Both the position numbers and the translations under genes were made by a program. The notes below the pieces were generated by a model. It ran no database searches and had not been told where the DNA came from. It worked only from the letters and a program-made list of their open reading frames with translations. Below, piece by piece: positions 1-7,355 of a stretch of 17,990 nt of DNA. The DNA is from an uncultured Bacteroidales bacterium. GTDB taxonomy: Bacteria > Bacteroidota > Bacteroidia > Bacteroidales > UBA932. The stretch covers positions 1 through 17,990 of the forward strand of contig CAKVBK010000035.1 in assembly GCA_934725285.1 (NCBI GenBank), given 5' to 3'. Position 1 is the first letter of the stretch. Every line of letters starts with the position of its first letter.

Positions 1-1535
1 TCAAACCGGTACAGACCATCGGCATAGGTGGCGAACCACAGGTCTCCATCGCTTGTCTCAAGTACTTGATAGACAAATACTCCATCGAGTTCCGGGATGA
101 TTTCGAAAGAGTCGGTGTCTTCTTTGTGGAAAACCGCGCCCACGGTTGTCCCGATGATAAGGTTGTCCGCGGATGTCCGGATGATAGAGAATGCGTTGTC
201 CGCCGGATAATTCCTGTCGCCCTTCGCATAATGTATGGTTTTCCCGGTTTTCAGGTCGATTCTGTTGAGTCCACCGGAGAAAGTTCCGACCCAAAGCCTG
301 TTTCCGTCGGCAAGCAGCCCGTGGACATTCTTTTGTATCACCGGATCTGACCAAGGACTCACCTGTCCGGTGACGGGATCCATCCTGAACAACCCCTTGT
401 CCTCGGTGCCGATCCAGATGGTTCCGCTTTCGTCCTGACAGAATTCCCTCACCCTGCGCCCGAGGAAAGAGACTTCTCCGTGCGGGTAGTATTTCTCAAA
501 CAGGGTGTAAGGAAACGGCAGGTAATTGATTCCTCCGAAATAAGAGCCGATCCACATCCCTTGCTCCCGGTCCTTGAACAATGAATATATCGCATTGTCT
601 GCCAATGAATATGGCTCGTCCTGGTCTGGCGTGACTATGTGCCGTCGGACGCTCCCGTCCTGAGTGCCTATGATGTAGAGTCCGGATTCGCTTCCCGCCC
701 ACAGCTCGTCATTGTCGCGGAAGGCGAGGGACCTGACATAACCGGAAAGAATCTTCTTCGCCTTTCCGGTCGTGAGATTGATCTCCCAAAGTCCCGATGT
801 GGTTCCTGCGTAAATGCGGTTGTGACCTCCTGCGAGGATGTCATTGACCGTCTCGCCGGAAAACACTTCGGCCCCGTCGCTGCCTTTGAACGGCGAAGGA
901 TTTTCGGAGAACCCGGCGTCTATGGAATACAGATTGTCCAGATACTGCCCGTACCAGAACCGATTGCCGATTCCGGAGAATGTGGATATGCTGAGCGGAG
1001 GCTCAAACATGAGCCTCAATGTGTTGTCTTTCAGGGAGTAGGCGAAGAGCCCTTGCTTTTCGACGGAAATCCAGAGTTCCTTCCTTTCCTGGATCCATTC
1101 CATCCCCGACACGTGGCAAGAGATCGAGATTCCTTGACCGGTTGTGTCGGACAGGGAGGATATGCAGTCCATCATTGGGTCATATTTATAGACACCTCTG
1201 TCCGTCCCGATCCAGATTGTCCCGTCGCAGTCCTCCGCCAGATTCGTGATGAAATTGCACCGCAAAGCGGAGTTGTCCTTGTTGAATATTCGGAATGATC
1301 GGCCATCATAGCGGTTGAGACCGTCTTTCGTACCGAACCACATGTATCCGGTCCTGTCCTGAAGGATTCCGAAGACTGTGTTCTGAGAAAGGCCGTCCGA
1401 AACATTCACTGTCCTGAAAAAATAGCTCTGCGCATCTGTCCGGACTTCTCCCTCATCGGCAAAAGCCGTGGTTGATCCGAGGAAAGACACTACCAGAGAC
1501 AGCGCCAGAAGCAATATATTGTTGTTTTTGCACAT
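1..1535 (-). CDS. Two-component propeller sensor, N-terminal part (hybrid two-component regulator?), truncated by the window edge
   Basis: The gene starts at the ATG at 1533-1535 and stays open for 511 codons to the left edge. Residues 1-26 are a signal peptide: a short basic start, a hydrophobic core and a small-residue end reading TTAFA. Next comes a region typical of the two-component regulator propeller (reg_prop): VSDGLSQNTVFGILQD, then repeated short blades ending in forms such as GYMWFGTKDGLNRYD, GTIWIGTDRGVYKYD, GTIWIGTEDKGLFRMD and GDLWFATYADGLYRF. In Bacteroidetes such double-propeller periplasmic domains usually continue into a Y_Y_Y domain, a membrane helix and a histidine kinase, often fused to receiver and AraC domains. 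None of those parts is visible here, so whether this is a full hybrid regulator is inference. It lies just downstream of a sugar-use operon on the same strand but has its own promoter. It is therefore a good candidate for the sensor of that operon. Confidence 0.85.
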   Translation of the reverse strand, partial: MCKNNNILLLALSLVVSFLGSTTAFADEGEVRTDAQSYFFRTVNVSDGLSQNTVFGILQDRTGYMWFGTKDGLNRYDGRSFRIFNKDNSALRCNFITNLAEDCDGTIWIGTDRGVYKYDPMMDCISSLSDTTGQGISISCHVSGMEWIQERKELWISVEKQGLFAYSLKDNTLRLMFEPPLSISTFSGIGNRFWYGQYLDNLYSIDAGFSENPSPFKGSDGAEVFSGETVNDILAGGHNRIYAGTTSGLWEINLTTGKAKKILSGYVRSLAFRDNDELWAGSESGLYIIGTQDGSVRRHIVTPDQDEPYSLADNAIYSLFKDREQGMWIGSYFGGINYLPFPYTLFEKYYPHGEVSFLGRRVREFCQDESGTIWIGTEDKGLFRMDPVTGQVSPWSDPVIQKNVHGLLADGNRLWVGTFSGGLNRIDLKTGKTIHYAKGDRNYPADNAFSIIRTSADNLIIGTTVGAVFHKEDTDSFEIIPELDGVFVYQVLETSDGDLWFATYADGLYRF

Positions 1536-1569
1536 AGGAAAGGCAAATGGTTTACGTGTTATCCGGTTG

Positions 1570-1600
1570 TAAATATACGCCTTTCCTGTCATACGTCAAA
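1570..1600 (-). promoter_or_regulatory. Bacteroidetes-type promoter of the propeller sensor gene
   Basis: Read on the minus strand, TTTG (1597-1600) is followed by exactly 19 bases and then TATATTTA (1570-1577). This is one mismatch from the Bacteroidetes sigma-ABfr consensus TTTG-N19-21-TAnnTTTG. Transcription would begin near 1563, giving a leader of about 30 bases. It lies between the upstream operon's terminator and the sensor start, so the sensor can be expressed independently. Confidence 0.75.
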
Positions 1601-1620
1601 GCGTGAGAATGACTGGCACT

Positions 1621-1666
1621 AAAAACGCCGGCCCGAAGGAAGATATTGTCACCTTCCTCGGGCCGG
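1621..1666 (-). terminator. Intrinsic terminator after the sugar-use operon
   Basis: On the minus strand a GC-rich arm (1653-1666, CCGGCCCGAGGAAG) is complementary, with one bulged base, to a second arm (1628-1642). The loop is about 10 bases, and the hairpin is followed by a run of five T (1621-1625). It begins about 37 bases past the stop of the 622-residue protein gene. Confidence 0.85.
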
Positions 1667-1702
1667 TCGAGTCAATCGGAACCATCAAGTGTCCCGATGA
1701 TG

Positions 1703-3571
1703 TCAGGCAGGATCGTTCTGGTAGCCTTCCCTAAGGCAAGTCTTGTGGACACGTATCGGTTCCTTTCCAAGGTTCTCGATGACGTACCTGCCCATGTCGG
1801 CAGGAACGCACACGATTTCCATAAAGTCCATATCGAAGTGGCGTTCAGGGTGTTCCACGCTGCGCACGCGCACTCTCTCTCCGTCAACGAGCGTCAGGAC
1901 GTGGAATTTCTCTCCCTTTGTGTCCTGTTCGCACGTGTTCTCGAATTCGAGACGGCGGAGTGAAAAGTACACCTGAGGATTCTCTCCGAGAATATATTCC
2001 TTCCAACCGTCACCGCTTGCTTCCAGACGCGGCTTCTGTACGATGTATTCCGGGCTTTGAGGATCGTGGATCACCGATGTCCTGCGGTCCTGGCGCACGT
2101 TCAACTCACCGAGGTGGGTGTGGATAGGGCGTTGTTTGCCGTCGAAGTCAAGACGGAGGTAGTCGTACATCTTGTAGGTGTAGCTGCCGATGGTGAGGGA
2201 GCCGATCTCAAGGATGACCTGGTTGCGTCCGCTGGAGTGGATTGTTCCGGCGGGAAGCATCACTTGAAGGCCAGGGACAGATTCCTCGTAGCTGACGTAC
2301 TTCATGTAGTCACATGGCTTGTGCTCAGTGTCGGCTGCCTCGATTTCTTTGAAGAACTGTGGAATGTCGGCATCGTCGCGGAATCCGATGAAGGTCTTCG
2401 CCTCATGTCCGGTCACGACCACATAGTAGCTCTCGTCCTGACGTCCGAACTCATTGTAGTTCTCGATGTTGAACTTGCCTCCAGAGTGGCACTGGATGGA
2501 CATGTTGCCGGTTGAGTGGTAGCTGTCGTCCCAGTTGAAGCGGATAGGGAAATAGCCTTGGTATTTCTTCACGCAATCCTCTCCCATAAGGTTCACACCT
2601 TCTTTGTGAACGAAAGAACAATAGTTGATGTCGAGGAGCTCTTCTCCCGCCTTGACAAGCACACTGACTTCCATCGGGATGAAGTCGAACACCCAGGCGG
2701 CGTTCCTCATCTCCTTAGGCAGGTTGCGTAGTTTCTTCATGTACGTTCCTCCCCACACTCCTTCGAGGTAGCACGGCTTGGCTCGGAACGGGTACTTCAC
2801 GAGCTGTGCGCAGATGTCGGCGAACGCTGAGAACGGCATCATCTGGAGCCGTCCGGGGTCGCTGTCGAGGAAATACCAGTCCGGCACGTTGTTGTCCCAC
2901 AACTCCTTGCGGTTATGCACGGCATTCTCGAAATCGCAATAGTAGCACCTGCGGATGACACGGTTTATCGCATCTGGACGCTCCTTGCCAAGGTTCGCGT
3001 ATTCTCCCCTCCTTATCCTGAGCATGGATGTCTTAGGTGTCAGGTCGAAGAAGCACTTGACATCGTAGAGGTCACGCAGTTCCGGGATGAGGCAACCGTA
3101 ACCGTAGACAATCACGACCTTGCCTGGGCATTTCGCGGCCGGCACAGCCTGTCGGAACGAGGTCACCCTTCCTTCGTCGAGCAGCCCTTTGTAGCCGCCC
3201 TTGTAGATTCTTCCGTAGAGCAGAGTCGGGTCGATCTTTGTGTCCCAGACAAGCAGCGGGTCGATCATCGCGTCTATTTCCTTCCCGTCCTTGAGTGTGG
3301 ACCTGTTGGCGTCTATGGTTTCCCATTCGAGTCCGAGTATGGTGATTTCCCTTGCGAGAAGGTTTATGAAGACAGTCCAATTCGCCGTTGTGTAACCATC
3401 GATGGCCACAATGACTCCTTCTCTCTTTGCCTGCTCCGCAATCGTGGCGACGAACTTCTTGGCTGCCGCCGGTGCTCCTGAGCAGATGGCTTGAATTGTC
3501 TTTTCTGAAAGTTCCGGACGATTGACCGGTTTCGGGTCATCATACGGGAACGGATTGTACATAAAACTCAT
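1703..3571 (-). CDS. Type I phosphomannose-isomerase-like protein with degenerate kinase-like N-terminal domain
   Basis: This 622-residue protein has two parts. From about residue 268 (the GVWGG segment) to about 480 it matches the type I mannose-6-phosphate isomerase cupin. Its zinc ligands appear as Q360-x-H362, E380 and H445 (in PAGTIHSSGR), followed by an LEIGS...YDYLRLD stretch. Residues about 50-260 look like a uridine-kinase/phosphoribulokinase fold: VAIDGY at a strand-loop, KVVIVYGYGCLIPELRDLYD, then FFDLTPKTSMLRIRRGEY. However, the Walker A position reads GYTTANWT (59-66), with no GKS/T, so ATP binding there is doubtful. Residues beyond 480 form an extra C-terminal jelly-roll-like region. 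Ordinary ManA is about 300-400 residues, so this is a long fused form. It starts 29 bases after the isomerase gene and is the last gene of the operon. An aldose/ketose-phosphate isomerase role is inference, and the substrate is unknown. Confidence 0.75.
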   Translation of the reverse strand: MSFMYNPFPYDDPKPVNRPELSEKTIQAICSGAPAAAKKFVATIAEQAKREGVIVAIDGYTTANWTVFINLLAREITILGLEWETIDANRSTLKDGKEIDAMIDPLLVWDTKIDPTLLYGRIYKGGYKGLLDEGRVTSFRQAVPAAKCPGKVVIVYGYGCLIPELRDLYDVKCFFDLTPKTSMLRIRRGEYANLGKERPDAINRVIRRCYYCDFENAVHNRKELWDNNVPDWYFLDSDPGRLQMMPFSAFADICAQLVKYPFRAKPCYLEGVWGGTYMKKLRNLPKEMRNAAWVFDFIPMEVSVLVKAGEELLDINYCSFVHKEGVNLMGEDCVKKYQGYFPIRFNWDDSYHSTGNMSIQCHSGGKFNIENYNEFGRQDESYYVVVTGHEAKTFIGFRDDADIPQFFKEIEAADTEHKPCDYMKYVSYEESVPGLQVMLPAGTIHSSGRNQVILEIGSLTIGSYTYKMYDYLRLDFDGKQRPIHTHLGELNVRQDRRTSVIHDPQSPEYIVQKPRLEASGDGWKEYILGENPQVYFSLRRLEFENTCEQDTKGEKFHVLTLVDGERVRVRSVEHPERHFDMDFMEIVCVPADMGRYVIENLGKEPIRVHKTCLREGYQNDPA

Positions 3572-3600
3572 GGTATTCTGATATTTTAATGATTTACAAA

Positions 3601-5040
3601 TTATTTGATGTTATAAAATTCAAAGCCCATAATCTCAGCGAAATCCTCGAGCTCGGCGCGTATGTCACCGTCTACGATGGCATAGTGCTGCGTAGCTCCG
3701 ATCCGGAGGATACGTTCGAAAAGCTCCTTCACCGGAACCACCGGACGGAATATGCTATGGCTGTAAGTCGCAAGCAGATGCTCTCCCGGAAGGCTCTCTG
3801 CCTGGAAGGTTATGAGCTTGTACTTCCCGTCTTCCTCATAGAGCCCGGCCACAGTCTTCATTCCAGGGCTGAAACGGTTCCATGCAAACGGGGCTCCGGC
3901 ATATTTCCAACTTGTCTTGGCGAATCTGACGTCACGGGCGATGACGACATTGTTCTGCCACTGAGGGTCGTTGTGGTCGTTAGGGCCGGCATGCCCTCCG
4001 GCGAAGGTTCCGAAGTCGTCCTCGATGTGGAAAGGCTCGATGAAGTTCACGTTCTTTCCGCTGATAAGCTTCATGATGTAGGTGATGAGCCCGGCGGCGA
4101 TGTCGGCCTCTGGAACGAGAACACTGAGATTCTCGTTGAACCACTGCGGATAGAATCCTGCCCGGCATCCGGCGATGCGGAACGTCGCCTGGTCGATGTC
4201 GTTGTAGACATAGCAGTCGATGTCGTTCTTCTCGGCGAGTTTCTTTATTCCCAGAGTGGCCTTAACGCATCCTATGAACTTGTCATATTCCACATCTTCC
4301 ATCATCCGGTATTTCGATGTCAGCTCATCGGCATATTCCTTCACCTCTTCATCGCTGAGGTTCGCTATTTCGGTCCCGTAGTCGCTGTACGGGAGGTAGT
4401 GGATCTCCGGCCCTATCTTGGTGAAGAGGTCGTAGTTGTCGATGTATGTGCTCCACATCGCCTCGTTCATATTCGCCATAAGGCCGACATTGGAGTGGCG
4501 GAGAATGGCGCGTGTCTTCGCGGCCTTCGAGAACGTCCTGACCTTTTCTGTTATCTGCCCGCGTGTTCCCATCACTGTCTTGACATTCTTCCTTGGAACA
4601 CGGCGCACGCTTCCGGAGCCTTCAAGTGAGCCCACAAGGGTGCCGGCGCAAAGGTAGTCGATGAAGTCATCCTCGTCGAGAGTGGTCTCGAACGTCATTT
4701 TAGGTTTCGCCACATTGCAGAATATCATCGGAATGTCAGGGCAGTCGCGGAGGAATCTGATCCATGCGAAGTCCTCACTCCATGAGAGGAACTCTGCATA
4801 GATGAAATCGACCTTCTCATCGTAGAAAAGATCCATCGCTTTCTGGGCGTCTTCTCTTTCATAGACGATGCCAGGATCGACAATGTCCAGAAAATCCATC
4901 GAGGCTTTTATGTCTCTTACCGCAATCTCCTTGCGCTCACCGTATGTTCCACGTTTTGGCCCGCTCAGATTCTTGAAGCGCGGCGACGCGATGAGCAGAA
5001 GCCCTGCTTTGGCCTTACGGTCTTTTTTACATTTTTCCAT
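3601..5040 (-). CDS. L-fucose/L-arabinose isomerase family sugar isomerase
   Basis: This 479-residue cytoplasmic enzyme belongs to the FucI/AraA superfamily, which interconverts aldoses and ketoses using Mn2+. The metal ligands of E. coli AraA (E306, E333, H350, H450) have plausible counterparts at E311 (VPEADIAAG), E340 or D341 (HIEDDFG), H350 (AGGHAGPNDHNDP) and H452 (ATQHYAIVDGD). The N-terminal half has the superfamily's alpha/beta pattern. Overall similarity to true AraA or FucI appears low, so I would not assign L-arabinose or L-fucose. It is closest to the loosely annotated fucose-isomerase-related proteins. The start codon lies 5 bases after the stop of the MFS transporter gene, and the next gene begins 29 bases downstream. 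The three are surely one operon handling uptake and isomerisation of one sugar. Confidence 0.8.
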   Translation of the reverse strand: MEKCKKDRKAKAGLLLIASPRFKNLSGPKRGTYGERKEIAVRDIKASMDFLDIVDPGIVYEREDAQKAMDLFYDEKVDFIYAEFLSWSEDFAWIRFLRDCPDIPMIFCNVAKPKMTFETTLDEDDFIDYLCAGTLVGSLEGSGSVRRVPRKNVKTVMGTRGQITEKVRTFSKAAKTRAILRHSNVGLMANMNEAMWSTYIDNYDLFTKIGPEIHYLPYSDYGTEIANLSDEEVKEYADELTSKYRMMEDVEYDKFIGCVKATLGIKKLAEKNDIDCYVYNDIDQATFRIAGCRAGFYPQWFNENLSVLVPEADIAAGLITYIMKLISGKNVNFIEPFHIEDDFGTFAGGHAGPNDHNDPQWQNNVVIARDVRFAKTSWKYAGAPFAWNRFSPGMKTVAGLYEEDGKYKLITFQAESLPGEHLLATYSHSIFRPVVPVKELFERILRIGATQHYAIVDGDIRAELEDFAEIMGFEFYNIK

Positions 5041-5045
5041 ATATG

Positions 5046-6293
5046 CTATCTTATTTTATTGTAATCCTTGTTGTAACACATTTTGGCGATGATCAGAGTG
5101 ACCACTCCGGCCACAAGCCAGATCACGGCCAGAATAGGAAAAGTCGCCGAGAGGCTTCCAAGGCTCTGTTTTAGAGCGCCGAGAACCACCGGTGCAAGCG
5201 CGCCGACAGCGAAGCCCGTCATTATCATCGCGCTTGAGCAAGAGGCATGAAGTCTTTCCGGAGTGACATCATAGAGGATGGCGTAGGTGTTTCCGTCAAA
5301 AAACGCGCGGAAGAAACCCCATCCGGCGAACATAATGTACACGATCCAAAGAGATGACTTGCCTCCCATGAAGAAGAGGAAAACGGCGCCTCCTATGAGC
5401 CCTATGCCCTGAAGAGCCATTCTGAGAGAAGGGTTGCGCGCAGCGAGTCTGTCCGAGATGGAACCGGCAAGCAGCACTCCGATGAACGCCGCCACGTAGG
5501 TGTAGAACATTGAGTTGAATCCTGCCGCCGCCTGACTTTGCCCGAACTCCTCCTGAAGGTAGGCCGGAACCCATGTCATATAACCGGTGATCACGAATAT
5601 GAAACAACTGAATCCGATAGTGAGCATCAATGCAGTCGGGGTGGTGAATACCGTCTTGAATCCATCGAAGAAGCCAGGTTTCGCCACAGGTCCGGCGGCC
5701 AATGCGTCAGCGGCCACAGGTTCTTCCTTGTCCCTTAGCCTGAAAATCATAATCGCTCCCCAGACAACTCCTGCGGCACCGAAAATGATGAATGAATATT
5801 TCCACCCGAGAGAGTCGGCTATGACTCCGGCCAGCCAGCCGGCGAGTATGACTCCGACATAATATGCGGTCTGGTGAATGGACATCGCCCTTGCCCTGGT
5901 GTCGGTGTGATACTGCCCGAGAAGAGAGTAGTTGGCCGGACCGAACAAAGCCTCGCCGCCGCCCGTCGCTACTGAACGGAGCATCACCAACCAGAAGAAG
6001 CTTGTCGCAAGTCCGGTGAACATTGTCGCGACGCTCCAGAAAATGATGCTGGCGGTAGTCACCCACTTCCGGCTGAAACGGTCGCCTGCCCAACCTCCTA
6101 CAGGCACCATGGCGGCGTAGAAAAGATTGAATATTGTTGCGATGAGCCCGACCGATGTGTCTGTGAGGTTCAACGCGTCACGTATTGCGGGCAGCACGGT
6201 GTTGAACACCTGTCTGTCACCTTGATTAAGGAGGTAGGCCATCCATAGGATGAGCAGCACTTCCCATTTATACCATTTACTGTCTTTCTTCAT
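5046..6293 (-). CDS. MFS transporter, probable sugar or sugar-acid permease
   Basis: This is a 415-residue inner-membrane protein with about 12 hydrophobic helices in two halves and a charged central loop near RLRDKEEPVAADALAAG. The MFS signature between helices 2 and 3 reads GGWAGDRFSRKW, with a second copy, LAGSISDRLAARNP, in the second half. I chose the ATG at 6291-6293 (MKKDSKWYKW...) because the mature fold begins there. The same frame stays open to 6419, but those extra residues are basic, low in hydrophobicity and unlike any MFS N-terminus. An ATG at 6306-6308 is the nearest alternative. It is the first gene of the operon, with the isomerase starting 5 bases after its stop. The family (ACS/sugar-phosphate-permease-like) moves organic anions and sugars, so the cargo is probably the isomerase substrate or its precursor, which is inference. 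Confidence 0.85.
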   Translation of the reverse strand: MKKDSKWYKWEVLLILWMAYLLNQGDRQVFNTVLPAIRDALNLTDTSVGLIATIFNLFYAAMVPVGGWAGDRFSRKWVTTASIIFWSVATMFTGLATSFFWLVMLRSVATGGGEALFGPANYSLLGQYHTDTRARAMSIHQTAYYVGVILAGWLAGVIADSLGWKYSFIIFGAAGVVWGAIMIFRLRDKEEPVAADALAAGPVAKPGFFDGFKTVFTTPTALMLTIGFSCFIFVITGYMTWVPAYLQEEFGQSQAAAGFNSMFYTYVAAFIGVLLAGSISDRLAARNPSLRMALQGIGLIGGAVFLFFMGGKSSLWIVYIMFAGWGFFRAFFDGNTYAILYDVTPERLHASCSSAMIMTGFAVGALAPVVLGALKQSLGSLSATFPILAVIWLVAGVVTLIIAKMCYNKDYNKIR

Positions 6294-6340
6294 TTTTACA
6301 GACAACATTAAAATCAAACTGTCCGAGAGCGACCTTTTTT

Positions 6341-6499
6341 TCAGGATCCCGTCCCCACCCCGGGAAGGCCAGAACGATGGCCCTGATCGCCGCGACTCAT
6401 AATCTCGACACGTAACCAAAAGATGGAAAAGATGTTGCGTGAGGCCTTTACGAACATTCCGTGGATCTCGCCTGGCACGTGTGTCTTTAATTTCATCAT
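6341..6499 (-). CDS. Possible small leader ORF ahead of the MFS operon (52 residues, doubtful)
   Basis: Two tandem ATG codons (6494-6499) open a frame ending with TGA at 6341. The product begins MMKLKTHVPGEIHGMFVKAS and ends GLPGVGTGS. I recognise no family. The start lies about 25 bases after a -7-like element, and the stop lies about 48 bases before the MFS start. It could be a leader peptide, a remnant of a lost gene or a chance frame. The A-rich start region and the coding-like first 25 residues favour translation. The Arg/Gly-rich end over GC-rich DNA argues against a folded protein. Confidence 0.25.
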   Translation of the reverse strand: MMKLKTHVPGEIHGMFVKASRNIFSIFWLRVEIMSRGDQGHRSGLPGVGTGS

Positions 6500-6521
6500 T
6501 GGTTTAATGTGGTGTGGTGTG

Positions 6522-6529
6522 CAAAAGTA
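6522..6529 (-). promoter_or_regulatory. Candidate -7 element for the sugar operon
   Basis: The minus-strand sequence TACTTTTG matches TAnnTTTG completely. No TTTG stands at 19-21 bases upstream; the nearest (6541-6544) is only 11 bases away. The promoter would be weak or activator-dependent, which would suit a sugar-induced operon. It gives a leader of roughly 220 bases before the MFS gene. Confidence 0.4.
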
Positions 6530-6665
6530 GTAATAATTTTCAAAATAACACTCCTTTATTCGCTTGCTTGTGTTTGATAATTGTGGAAGAATCGCTAAGT
6601 AACAAACTAAAGCCAAGTTGGAACTTCAAAAGAAGAATTGTGAGTGCAACTTGTTCATTTTCTGT

Positions 6666-6696
6666 TTTGCGGATATGGTAAAAAACTGTAACTTTA
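6666..6696 (+). promoter_or_regulatory. Promoter of folA
   Basis: TTTG (6666-6669), 19 bases, then TAACTTTA (6689-6696) fits the Bacteroidetes TTTG-N19-21-TAnnTTTG pattern with one mismatch. Transcription would start near 6703, leaving a leader of only about 15 bases before the ATG at 6718. Confidence 0.7.
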
Positions 6697-6717
6697 CGGC
6701 AGAAACAGTTTTGGTTT

Positions 6718-7287
6718 ATGGAAAAATGCATCATTGCGGCGATTGCTGACAACCGGGCGATCGGAAAGGACAACGATCTGCTCTGGCACATAGCGGAAGA
6801 CATGAAATATTTCAGGCGCACTACCACAGGGAACCCTGTGGTGATGGGTTTCAGGACGTTTCTGTCGATCGGCAGGCCGCTTCCCAAACGTGAGAACATC
6901 GTCATCTCAACACGGCGATGGGTTGATGTTCCGGAGGGAGTGACAGTGGCCGGCAGCCTTGAGGAGGCATATTCATTGGCGGAAAACCCGATAAGAGAAA
7001 AGGTCTTGGAATGCACTCGGCAAGCAGGGAAGACCTCGGCCGAAGAAAAGAGAATTTTCATCATGGGTGGTGGAGAGACCTACCGCAAGGCGCTCCCGAC
7101 GGCGGACAAGCTTTACATAACGCACGTCCACACAGAGATAGAGGAAGCTGACACATTCTTCCCGATGATTGATCCCGCGATTTGGGAAGTTGAATCCTCC
7201 ACTCCGGCGGCCGCTGATCCCGAAACAGGTTATACTTACGAATTTAAAGTTTATAAAAGACGCTTTCAGGCCATTGATCCTGTCTAA
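6718..7287 (+). CDS. folA: Dihydrofolate reductase
   Basis: This 189-residue cytoplasmic enzyme reduces dihydrofolate to tetrahydrofolate with NADPH. The N-terminus IIAAIADNRAIGKDNDLLWH and the helix AEDMKYFRRTT carry the catalytic acid (D of AED, aligned with D26 of Lactobacillus DHFR). PVVMGFRTFLSIGRPLPKR and IFIMGGGETYRKAL are the cofactor-binding loops, and the C-terminal TYEFKVYKR strand closes the fold. The usual GRxT turn reads GFRT, so the arginine is one place later than in the common version. There is an extra segment of about 20 residues before the GGGETY loop, which makes the protein longer than the usual 160. No thymidylate synthase gene is next door. An NSS symporter gene follows after 68 bases and may be cotranscribed. 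Confidence 0.95.
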   Translation: MEKCIIAAIADNRAIGKDNDLLWHIAEDMKYFRRTTTGNPVVMGFRTFLSIGRPLPKRENIVISTRRWVDVPEGVTVAGSLEEAYSLAENPIREKVLECTRQAGKTSAEEKRIFIMGGGETYRKALPTADKLYITHVHTEIEEADTFFPMIDPAIWEVESSTPAAADPETGYTYEFKVYKRRFQAIDPV

Positions 7288-7355
7288 GCTTCCGCATATG
7301 AAAACAACCCGGCGTTCCCCGCAAGCCGAACCCTAAAATATCGAACTTAACGAAT

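Larger units (their letters stand above)
6294..6717. other. 424-base divergent intergenic region between the MFS operon and folA
   Basis: The right part (6666-6717) carries the folA promoter. The left part is the probable leader of the minus-strand operon: a -7-like TACTTTTG on the minus strand at 6522-6529, then about 220 transcribed bases before the MFS start. Within that leader lies a possible 52-codon reading frame (6341-6499). A GC-rich stretch near 6350-6385 includes a small inverted repeat, GGCCA...TGGCC (6367-6382). The middle (6540-6660) is AT-rich with nothing else I can name. Confidence 0.6.

Noticed and set aside
639-1298. 219-codon plus-strand open frame inside the propeller sensor region
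   Set aside because: The minus strand there encodes a continuous, recognisable propeller protein, so this is a shadow frame.
3589-4629. 346-codon plus-strand frame opposite the isomerase gene
   Set aside because: It is Val-rich and repetitive in the way antisense of GC-rich third positions is. The isomerase on the other strand has its metal ligands in place.
6294-6419. Upstream extension of the MFS reading frame to 6419
   Set aside because: The extra residues are Arg/Ser/Gly-rich and unlike MFS N-termini. The fold begins at the ATG at 6293.
6540-7064. 174-codon open frame on the minus strand opposite folA
   Set aside because: It is antisense to the clearly coding DHFR gene, with no family resemblance or coding-like composition.
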